Notes under the pieces: model-generated | The model's input: only the letters and a program-made list of their open reading frames with translations | Databases searched by the model: none | Told to the model about the DNA's origin: nothing | Assembly: GCF_001485495.1 (NCBI RefSeq) | Contig: NZ_BCNF01000077.1 | Span: 1 to 48,128 of the forward strand | Source: Gordonia desulfuricans NBRC 100010 | GTDB lineage: Bacteria; Actinomycetota; Actinomycetes; Mycobacteriales; Mycobacteriaceae | DNA: 48,128 bases | Direction: 5' to 3' | Translations under genes and position numbers: made by a program | In this document: piece after piece, positions 15,496-22,858 of the stretch | How positions within the stretch are numbered: position 1 is the stretch's first letter | How the letters are laid out: each line of letters begins with the position of its first letter

Positions 15496-17148
15496 CTACC
15501 CGGGAAACGTCGTGACCGTCTTGCCGGTGAGCGGGTTGCGCCAGACGATCGCACGATCGGTGAGCATCGTCGGAATCCACAGACCCAGATGCTTGCGCTG
15601 ATGATCCGCACGACACAACGGCATCAGATTGAATTCGACGGTCCAGCCACCGGATGCCGGGTCGGCATGGTCGAACTTCACGACATGGTCGAGTTCGCAT
15701 GCGGATGCATCGCGCCCGCAACCGGGATAGCGGCAGATCTTGTCCAGCGCGACGACCTTGTCCCGCAGCCACTCCGGCGGCCGGTATCGCAGTGCCTCTC
15801 TCGGTGCCACCGCATATCCGCCGTGACCGGTGGGATCGACCGGTGGTGCCGGACCGCGGTCGGCGCCGACGTCGACGGTCTGCCAGGCCGCGAGATCCCG
15901 GCCGATCGCGGCGAGCTCGACACCGGGATCATCGAGTTCGGGCAGGTCCAGCTCCGGTGCATCCATCCTGGTCACCAGCTGCCCGGCCGCGATGTCGTGC
16001 CAATGCTGCGGATCGATCGCCCCGTATCCGACCAACCGGGGTGAAGCGATTCCCGCGGGATCGGTGATCACGGTCAGGGATGACTGCCTCGCGATGGATT
16101 GCCGTGGCGTGATGGGCGATCGCGGTGGGACGAGTGCGACCGGGAGTCGAGGCGACTGATGCTCTGGCGCCGGATCGGACCCCCCGAGCCGCTGCGGGAT
16201 CGGCGGCGTCGTCGTTCTCTGATCTCGGGGCGGGTTCGGGACGGGGTCGGCACCGGACTCTGCCCGAGGCGCATAGTCCAGATCCAGTTCGGGATCCGGT
16301 TGTGGGACCGGCGGTAGCGGAATCCCCCGACTGCAGAACTCGTCCCCGCAGGCGCATTGCAGAACCTCGCCCGGCATGCCCTGGATCTCCTTGAGCGCCT
16401 CGACCCGCAGCCGACCCATCGGCCGCGGGTCCCTGGAGCACACACGCTCGGTGATCAGTTCCCGGATCCGGCAGGCCAGGAACAGACCGACCTCCGCCGG
16501 TACCGTCGCATGCACGTTCACATGTCCGTGCGCCTCGTCTGTGACGGTCACATTCTGCGCGGACTCCGCGAAATCCTTGCGCCGTTCGGCCGCGGCATCC
16601 GGGTCCAATGCGATCACCATCTCCGCGATCTGGTTGCGCAGGGTACGTTCCGCGGTCGGCCGATCCGCCAGTGTGATGGCCCGGACCTCGGCGAAGGCCC
16701 GCACCTCCGGATCGGTCAGTACGGCGAGTTCGGCGACCATGGTCGAGGTTCGGGAGAAACTCCACCGACCATCCAGGAATGCGGCGCGAATACCCGGCCA
16801 GTCGGCGAGAGCGAGTGCCAGCCACATCCATTCGCGCGCGACCTTCGGCGGCACATTCAACGCGATGGCCACCTGCGAGGCAGCGGTCTTGTCCACCTGG
16901 CGCGCGATGTACCCGGTGGTGATCGGTGCGGTGACGATCATCTGGTCCAGGGTGTGTTCGGCGATCCGATTCGCCGCGAACACCTTACGTGCCATCAGCC
17001 GGTACTCGTCGCGCTGCAGTGACTCGGCCACCGAGTCCACCTCCGTGGACGAAAGACGTTGGAGGCGGAGGTAATCGGCGTCAGGATCGGTGAGGGTGAA
17101 CATCGATGCGGCGTCGGTTCCGGTGGTAGCAGTGGCAGTGGCGACCAT
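15496..17148 (-). CDS. DUF222 / HNH endonuclease domain protein (13E12 repeat family)
   Basis: A 550-residue member of the abundant 13E12/REP13E12 family of Actinobacteria. The N-terminal half is the helical DUF222 domain (DQMIVTAPITTGYIARQVD, LALALADWPGIRAAF). A Pro-rich linker follows (about 280-350). The C-terminus has an HNH nuclease module: CRYPGCGRDASACELDHVV, then FNLMPLCRADHQRKH. The start ATG at 17148 follows GGAGGG by about 6 nt. Copies of this family are often spread through a genome; another begins at 47331 here. Their role is unsettled. The upstream region is the repeat cluster at 17.29-17.72 kb. Confidence 0.9.
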   Translation of the reverse strand: MVATATATTGTDAASMFTLTDPDADYLRLQRLSSTEVDSVAESLQRDEYRLMARKVFAANRIAEHTLDQMIVTAPITTGYIARQVDKTAASQVAIALNVPPKVAREWMWLALALADWPGIRAAFLDGRWSFSRTSTMVAELAVLTDPEVRAFAEVRAITLADRPTAERTLRNQIAEMVIALDPDAAAERRKDFAESAQNVTVTDEAHGHVNVHATVPAEVGLFLACRIRELITERVCSRDPRPMGRLRVEALKEIQGMPGEVLQCACGDEFCSRGIPLPPVPQPDPELDLDYAPRAESGADPVPNPPRDQRTTTPPIPQRLGGSDPAPEHQSPRLPVALVPPRSPITPRQSIARQSSLTVITDPAGIASPRLVGYGAIDPQHWHDIAAGQLVTRMDAPELDLPELDDPGVELAAIGRDLAAWQTVDVGADRGPAPPVDPTGHGGYAVAPREALRYRPPEWLRDKVVALDKICRYPGCGRDASACELDHVVKFDHADPASGGWTVEFNLMPLCRADHQRKHLGLWIPTMLTDRAIVWRNPLTGKTVTTFPG

Positions 17149-17292
17149 GGTGTTCCCTCCCCCGGAGCGGTACTCGATCTCGTGTTCCACCATAGGCCAG
17201 GGGTCTGACAAGAAACGCTGCGTGAGAAGGTGACCGGTAGGTGGCAGTGGCCGAATGAACCATGCTCGGCGAGGTGACGTTGTCTGTACCCG

Positions 17293-17720
17293 CCTCGACG
17301 GTGGCTCCTACCGCGTTGCCGGGCGGAGGAGGTTTCGACGGACGGGCGTCCTCGCTACGCTCGGTCGACCTGCTCAACCACCGTAAGGGTATCGGTGCCG
17401 ACGGACGACAGATCACCTACGCCCGATCAACCCGCTCACCCACCGTAGGGGTGCCGGCGTCGACGGCGGCTCCAGTCGCGTTGTCGGGCGGAGGAGGTTT
17501 CGACAGACGGGCGTCCTCGCTACGCTCGGTCGACCTGCTCAACCACCGTAAGGGTGCCGGCGTCGAGAACCAGTCGGTCGACCTGCTCAACCACCGCCGG
17601 GGCGCCGGCGTCGACGGTGGCCCCTGTCGCGTTGTCGGCCGGAAGAGGTTTCGACAGACGGACGTCCTCGCTACGCTCTGTCGACCCGCTCAACCACCGT
17701 AGAGGTGTCGGCATCGACGG
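17293..17720. repeat. cluster of three degenerate ~110-bp repeats
   Basis: Three copies, at about 17293-17402, 17459-17567 and 17610-17719, share the core GGTTTCGACAGACGGGCGTC then CCTCGCTACGCTCGGTCGAC and TGCTCAACCACCGTAAGGGT. Partial copies sit between them (about 17431-17470 and 17577-17612). No gene is convincing here; the open reading frames are by-products of the repeats. The region fills the 522 bp between the HNH gene start and the guaD stop. On the minus strand the unit reads GGTTGAGC ... GAGCGTAGCGAGGAC ... TCGAAACC, a common intergenic type in Gordonia and relatives (recognised, not searched). The third copy runs into the guaD coding region. Confidence 0.75.
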
Positions 17721-19122
17721 GGCGCCCCTGGACGTAGACCTCGGCGATGGCCGGCTCACGCAGACCCATCAGCAAGGTGAACAGCTCCTGATCGCGGGCG
17801 AGTTCGGCGTCGTCGGAACGGATTCCGAGGTGTAAGGACTTCGCCAGCGGCGGCCAGCGGTCGGGTTCGATCACCAGGAAGTCGGCTTCCTTGCCGACGT
17901 CGAAGTTGCCGAACCGGTCCTCGGCGTCGAGGGCCCGGGCACCGGCGAGGGTGCCGGTGAACAGCAACTCCGCCGGGTGCATGGAGTAGCCGGCCTTCCC
18001 CGGCTCGGAGATGTGCACCTTGAACGCATCCGACAGCACCCGCGAGATCAGCCACTCATCGCCTGCACCGCAATCGGTTCCGGCGGCGACGGTCACCCCG
18101 GAGGCGACGGTGCGCAGCCAGGGCATGGTGCCCGAACCCAGGAACAGCTGTGAGGTGGGACAGTGTGCGATCGACGTCCCGGTCGCGGCCATCCGGGCGA
18201 GTTCGGCGTCGGTGCAGTGCACCGCATGTGCCAGGACGGTGCGCCGCCCGAGCAGGCTCTTGCCGCCGGTCGCCGAGCCGGGCAGGAATTTCCCGTCGTA
18301 GGTGTCGAGGTACGAGTCGACCTCGAAAAGTTCTTTCACCGTGTCGATCTCGCCGGTACCGGGACGATTGTTCTCGTTCAGGTGGGTGTGGACGTACACC
18401 CCGGAGCCGGCGACCTCGCCGTACAGCTCGCCGAGTTCGGTGAGCGTCTGCGTCGTCACCGACAGCGTGAACCGGGGGACGATCGCGGTGTGCAGCAGGG
18501 CACTGCGCTTGCCGCGCTCACCCTTTCCGTGCCAGGTCTCGATCTCCGCGCGGGTCAACGCGATGGCATCGGCCTCCGAGGTGAGCAGCGGCGCAGCCGA
18601 TTCGGGGCCGACGGTCTGGATACCCCGGCCGCTGACCGTACGGAGACCGGCCTTCAGGCTCTCGGCGAACAGGGCATCCTGGGCATCGGGGAACGCCGAC
18701 CCGAACACCATCGCCGCGGTGGTGCCGGTCGACACGCGGCGGGCGGTGAAGTCACGGGCCGCCATCTCGGCGAACCCGACATCGGCCAGACGTGCCTCGG
18801 CCGGGAAGATGCACGTGTTGAGCCATTCCAGCAGCTGGCCGCCGCCGTAGGCGTCCAGCGAATAGGTCTGCGGGAAATGGATGTGGGCGTCGACGAACCC
18901 CGGGATGATGTAGGCCGACCCGTGATCGTGGACGTCACGGCCGGCCGGGTCGGTGAGCCGCGTCGGGAGTTCGGTACGCGGACCGCAGAACTCGATGACG
19001 CCGGTCTCGTCGTCGTAGGCCAGCGCACCCTGCGGGATGTCGACGAGCGCGGCGGCCGCCTCGCCGACCGCCGGACGGCCCGCGATGTGGATGATGTGCC
19101 CGAGGTGAACATGAGTACTCAC
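17671..19122 (-). CDS. guaD: guanine deaminase
   Basis: A 483-residue amidohydrolase that converts guanine to xanthine. The metal-binding set is complete: HIHFPQ (His80, His82), HTHLNEN, HAVHC, and the late Asp in GTDCGAG. PGFVDAHIHFPQTYSLDAYG and the FPAEARL segment are typical of GuaD rather than other amidohydrolases. The GTG start at 19122 has an upstream AGG but no strong site. The last ~14 residues (DADTSTVVERVDRA) are encoded by the repeat cluster, so the native C-terminus seems to have been replaced by repeat sequence. Catalysis should not depend on this tail. No purine riboswitch was seen upstream. Confidence 0.92.
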   Translation of the reverse strand: MSTHVHLGHIIHIAGRPAVGEAAAALVDIPQGALAYDDETGVIEFCGPRTELPTRLTDPAGRDVHDHGSAYIIPGFVDAHIHFPQTYSLDAYGGGQLLEWLNTCIFPAEARLADVGFAEMAARDFTARRVSTGTTAAMVFGSAFPDAQDALFAESLKAGLRTVSGRGIQTVGPESAAPLLTSEADAIALTRAEIETWHGKGERGKRSALLHTAIVPRFTLSVTTQTLTELGELYGEVAGSGVYVHTHLNENNRPGTGEIDTVKELFEVDSYLDTYDGKFLPGSATGGKSLLGRRTVLAHAVHCTDAELARMAATGTSIAHCPTSQLFLGSGTMPWLRTVASGVTVAAGTDCGAGDEWLISRVLSDAFKVHISEPGKAGYSMHPAELLFTGTLAGARALDAEDRFGNFDVGKEADFLVIEPDRWPPLAKSLHLGIRSDDAELARDQELFTLLMGLREPAIAEVYVQGRPVDADTSTVVERVDRA

Positions 19123-19201
19123 CTACGTAACCGAAGCACAACTTCGGCGTTCCGGCTCGCCGGGCGCACGACACCACACCCCGGACGCCGCCGGGCCCCG
19201 C

Positions 19202-20365
19202 TCAGATGGTGTGGCCGTCCCATTCGTGGTCGTGCATGAACCCCTCCGCGAGTCCCACTCGGTACTTCACACAGCTGCGCAGGATTCCCGCGTAGGCGGC
19301 CGGCAGCAGCACACCCGGCTTGCGGTCACCGGGCACGCCGATCACGTCGTCGAAGGTCCGCATGTCGTGGAAGTACTGCTTCATGGTGCGGCCCTGGCGG
19401 GCGTCGGCCCTCCAGCCGTAGAGCGCCATCCCGATCTTGATCATCCGTTCGACGTCGTCGTCGGGGGTGATCAGCTCGTCGTTGGTACCGAAGAACGCCT
19501 GGTCGACGCGGTTGTGCGGCCGGAACATCATGATCCCGCTGGTCGCGCGCGGATTGCACTCGATGGTGTAGAGGCCGTCGTCGGGGTGATCGATGAAGTC
19601 GAACCCGACCTGGCCGGTGAAGGACGTGTCCGCCAGGAAGTCGGTGACCCAGTCGAAGATGCCCTGATGGTGGACGTTGGTGAACGACAGACATGAGCTG
19701 CCGCCGATGGCGTAACCGACCGGATAGGTGGCGTGGGCGAAGATCTTGCCGTCCCGCACCACCGAATAAGTGCAGTAGCGGTCGCCGTGCAACCACTGCT
19801 GCGCCAGCCACGGGTTGTCGTCGTCGAACTCCAGCCAGTCCATCGGATCGCCCGGATACACCTTGTGTACCTTCTGCGATCCGCGTGAATAGACCTGCTT
19901 GACCGCGAACGGCCCGTCGAAGTCCAGCCCGGCGATCTCCGCACGCGAGGCGAACTGCGCATACTTCAGCGTCGGCACACCCCGCTCGTCGAGCATCGCC
20001 TGGAACTCGAACTTGTTGTGCAGGCGGTTCTCCAGCTCGAAATCGGAGAGGAACAGCTGACATTCCGCCGGGAACAGCCCCTGCATCATCGACAGGATGT
20101 CGGTTTCCTCGTGGATCGGGATGACCATGTCGACCGACTCGGCCCGGACGATCCGGGCCAGCTCACGGCAGTACTCCTGGGGCGCGAACTTCGGTGGCGG
20201 CACCTTGTGGAACCCGGTGACCGCATTCGACACCCGGGTGATCGCCACCGGGATACTGTCGACCGTGGTCACCCGATGCCCGCCCGCGGCCAGCAGCCGC
20301 GCCAGGTTCAGGGAGAGAAACGACCGTCCGAAGGTGATGAGCACATGTTTGCCGGAAGAGGTCAC
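19202..20365 (-). CDS. ATP-grasp domain protein
   Basis: A 387-residue protein of the carbamoyl-phosphate-synthetase-like ATP-grasp type. The N-terminal Rossmann-like part reads HVLITFGRSFLSLNLARLL. The ATP-grasp region follows: NKFEFQAMLDERGVPT, FAVKQVYSRGSQ with the ATP-binding Lys, and FDFIDHPDDGLYTIECNPR, where the Glu and Asn are the Mg2+ ligands. Such enzymes join a carboxylate to an amine or thiol through an acyl-phosphate. The GTG start at 20365 lies 7 nt after TACACT, so it is likely leaderless. No partner gene is in the same operon, so the substrates cannot be deduced. Confidence 0.85.
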   Translation of the reverse strand: MTSSGKHVLITFGRSFLSLNLARLLAAGGHRVTTVDSIPVAITRVSNAVTGFHKVPPPKFAPQEYCRELARIVRAESVDMVIPIHEETDILSMMQGLFPAECQLFLSDFELENRLHNKFEFQAMLDERGVPTLKYAQFASRAEIAGLDFDGPFAVKQVYSRGSQKVHKVYPGDPMDWLEFDDDNPWLAQQWLHGDRYCTYSVVRDGKIFAHATYPVGYAIGGSSCLSFTNVHHQGIFDWVTDFLADTSFTGQVGFDFIDHPDDGLYTIECNPRATSGIMMFRPHNRVDQAFFGTNDELITPDDDVERMIKIGMALYGWRADARQGRTMKQYFHDMRTFDDVIGVPGDRKPGVLLPAAYAGILRSCVKYRVGLAEGFMHDHEWDGHTI

Positions 20366-20582
20366 CCCGGTGAGTGTAGTGCTCGGCGGTACCCGGCCAC
20401 CGCGACGCCGCGCACCGGTCGTCCGCACCGCCGAGCACGCCGCGTCACCCGGAATAGCCGGACGGCAGTCGTTGTTCTTCTTAGCTGATTGTTAGGTTGG
20501 GGTTGTCGGTCTCACGGGAGCACCGGCGCCGAACGGGCCGACTGGGGTGGTCCGGGCGGCATGAGGTCTTCGGGAGGCACGG

Positions 20583-21776
20583 ATGCTCTTTCTCATCGGA
20601 GTGGTGTCCGCATGTCTTGCCGCGGTCGCATACGGAATGTCGACGGTGCTGCGTGCACTCGGCGCCCGACGGGTGGCGCAGGCCGACCGGGAACGCGGCG
20701 TCGACGACACCAATTCCGCCGGTGGCCCCACCCTGACCTCGACGATGTCGACGCTGGTCGACCCGTCGTTCATCCTCGGCACGGTGATGGTGGTGATCGG
20801 CTTCGCCGGTGGCGCCATCGCCGCACGGTTCCTGCCGCTGTTCCTGTCGCAGACCATCGTCTCGGCCAACCTCATCGTCACCGCCCTGCTCGGCACGATC
20901 ATGCTGAACATCGCCCTGCACACCCGCGACTGGGTGGCGATCTGGCTGGTGGTGCTGTCGCTGTGCCTGCTCGGCTTCTCCTCGTCGACCACCACCGGTG
21001 AGGGTGAGGAGGCCTCGATCCACTGGGGCCTGTTCCTGACCACGCTGGTCGCGGCCGGACTGGCCCTCGCCGCGGTCTACAAGCTCGGCAAGCACGGGGC
21101 CATCGTCGGCGGCGCGATGTCGGGTCTGCTGTTCGGCATCATCGCCATCTCGGTCCGCATCCTCGACGGCGTACATCCCTTCGAGCCGACGACGCTGCTC
21201 CTCGACCCCGCCGCCTGGACCATCGCGGTGGCCGGCGCGGTCGGCTTCTTCGTCCAGACCGTGGGCCTGCAGCTCGGCGCGGTCAACGGCGTGACCGCCG
21301 CGCTGGTCGTCGGCGAGACCGCCGGCCCCAGCCTGGTGGGCGTGGTCTTCCTCGGCGACACCGCCAAGGCCGGCCTCGGCTGGCTCGCGGTGGTCGGCTT
21401 CATCGGCGCATTCGTCGGCGCGGTGCTCGTCGCCTGGTACGGCTCGGGCGATCCCGACCACTTCGGTGAGGCCCCGCCGATGAAGGGTGGCTGGCGGCGC
21501 GGACGTGAGGACGACTACGACGACGAAGTGGAGTTCGACGAACTCGAGGCGATCGACGAGACCGCCCCCGACGTGCCACGGATTCCGCCGGTGCCCGACG
21601 ACGCCGCAGCACTCAACTGCGACCTCACCACCGACCTCGGGTCCGGGCCAGACCTGGATTCCCGGCCAGACCTGGACTCCCGGCCTGCCGATGACCTGCG
21701 TCCCGACGACGTGCGGTCCGACGGCACCGACCGCGGACCGGTGCGCAACGGACTCGGTCACCGTCCGTCCGACTGA
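20583..21776 (+). CDS. DMT/EamA-like membrane protein with acidic tail
   Basis: A 397-residue protein with about nine hydrophobic segments in residues 1-295, arranged like drug/metabolite transporter (DMT) proteins: paired helices, GVVSACLAAVAYGMSTVLRA at the start and NGVTAALVVGETAGPSLVGV near the end. The last ~100 residues are a charged cytoplasmic tail with a DDYDDEVEFDELEAIDE patch and a short SGPDLDSRPDLDSRP repeat. A GGGAGG sits 5 nt before the ATG. It is divergent from the ATP-grasp gene with a 217-bp gap. Substrate unknown. Confidence 0.8.
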   Translation: MLFLIGVVSACLAAVAYGMSTVLRALGARRVAQADRERGVDDTNSAGGPTLTSTMSTLVDPSFILGTVMVVIGFAGGAIAARFLPLFLSQTIVSANLIVTALLGTIMLNIALHTRDWVAIWLVVLSLCLLGFSSSTTTGEGEEASIHWGLFLTTLVAAGLALAAVYKLGKHGAIVGGAMSGLLFGIIAISVRILDGVHPFEPTTLLLDPAAWTIAVAGAVGFFVQTVGLQLGAVNGVTAALVVGETAGPSLVGVVFLGDTAKAGLGWLAVVGFIGAFVGAVLVAWYGSGDPDHFGEAPPMKGGWRRGREDDYDDEVEFDELEAIDETAPDVPRIPPVPDDAAALNCDLTTDLGSGPDLDSRPDLDSRPADDLRPDDVRSDGTDRGPVRNGLGHRPSD

Positions 21777-21925
21777 CCGATCCGATCCCGCCGATCCACC
21801 CGGTCGGGCCATCGCCGGGACCACCCCGACAGCCGTCGGAACGTCCTCGACAGTGATCTGGCACCGCCTCGAGGGCGGGCGAGCCCGTCCTTGACAGTGG
21901 TCTGGCCCACCGACAAGGTGGGGAC

Positions 21926-22798
21926 ATGACCTCGACCGCGCCGTCTCGCGCGCGCCTTGCCTATGACACCCTCGAGCCGTTCCACGTCCTGGCGTACTTC
22001 AATCGCGGGCTGGGCGCGGCCACCCGGGAGACCGGACTCGACCAGTTCGCCTTCTACACCGGCACGCGCGGCGCGCCGCTCGGGGACTGCTCGTCGGCGG
22101 TGGTCGCCGCCGCATTCGTGAACTTCAATCCCGACCCGCTGCGCGCGAGTTGGGACAGCGCCCGCGCCGTCGGCCTGGAACGGCTGTCGGAGGTCCGCTA
22201 CCGGATGCTCGACGAGCAGTACCACGAGATCCTCGGCGATGCCGCCGACCATCCGTATCTCACCGAGGCCGCCGACCGCATCCTCACCGCGGCGGCAGGC
22301 CTGCCGACGTCGGGACGTCCGCTCGGGGCGGCCTGGCTCGCCGCCGAACCTCCCCGCGAACCCGCCGTCCGCCTCTGGCATGCGCTGGCCGTCGCACGAG
22401 AATGGCGCGGCGACAACCACATCGCCGCACTGGTCGTCGAGGGCATCAACGGGATCGATGCGTGCACCTTCCACGAGGCGCAGCTCCCCGACCCGACGGT
22501 TCGACGCCGCGTCCTCGGCCGCGACATGACGCTGCTGACCCGGCAGTGGTCCGAGCAGCAATGGGAGGACAGCGTCGACCGCCTCGTCGACCGGGGTCTG
22601 GCCGAACGCACCGACACCGGGCACCGGCTCACCGCCGAGGGTGCGGCCCGTTACGACGACATCGAGGCGACCACCGACGCCCTGACCGAACCCCTGTGGA
22701 CGACAACCGGTCTCGACGACGTGGTGGAACAGCTCCGGCCGTACGTCAAGACCCTGATCGACGCCGGGGTGCTGCCCGGTACACGCCGCAAGAGCTGA
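21926..22798 (+). CDS. SCO6745-family protein
   Basis: A 290-residue protein of the actinobacterial SCO6745 family. Typical features are the LEPFHVLAYF start, YxxxRGAPLG (FYTGTRGAPLG) and AAFxxFNPxxV (AAFVNFNPDPL). WRGDNHIAALVVEGI lies near residues 168-182, and a C-terminal winged-helix-like part includes GHRLTAEGAARYDDIE. The function of the family is not established. The ATG at 21926 follows AAGGTGGGG. A TTGACA at 21891-21896 could be a -35 element. It stands alone between the DMT gene and the convergent LuxR gene. Confidence 0.8.
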   Translation: MTSTAPSRARLAYDTLEPFHVLAYFNRGLGAATRETGLDQFAFYTGTRGAPLGDCSSAVVAAAFVNFNPDPLRASWDSARAVGLERLSEVRYRMLDEQYHEILGDAADHPYLTEAADRILTAAAGLPTSGRPLGAAWLAAEPPREPAVRLWHALAVAREWRGDNHIAALVVEGINGIDACTFHEAQLPDPTVRRRVLGRDMTLLTRQWSEQQWEDSVDRLVDRGLAERTDTGHRLTAEGAARYDDIEATTDALTEPLWTTTGLDDVVEQLRPYVKTLIDAGVLPGTRRKS

Positions 22799-22858
22799 CC
22801 CGGGCCGGTCCCCCGACCCGGATGACCCGGACGACCCGACGTGCGGATCGCCGCGAGA

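Noticed and set aside
15496..17148. HNH protein as an intron- or intein-borne homing endonuclease
   Set aside because: No interrupted host gene, intron or intein motif; the DUF222 architecture is that of the chromosomal 13E12 family.
17262..17702. Plus-strand frame over the repeat cluster
   Set aside because: Its protein repeats simply mirror the DNA repeat (SSLRSVDLLNHRKG); no ribosome site.
17293..17720. Possible CRISPR array
   Set aside because: Only three long, diverged copies with irregular partial copies between; no short identical repeats with unique spacers and no cas genes.
21891..21925. TTGACA promoter before the SCO6745-family gene
   Set aside because: The -35 is good but the -10 (CAAGGT) is poor and the motif occurs in a near-duplicate (CGACAGTGATCTGGC) upstream, so it is kept only as a remark.
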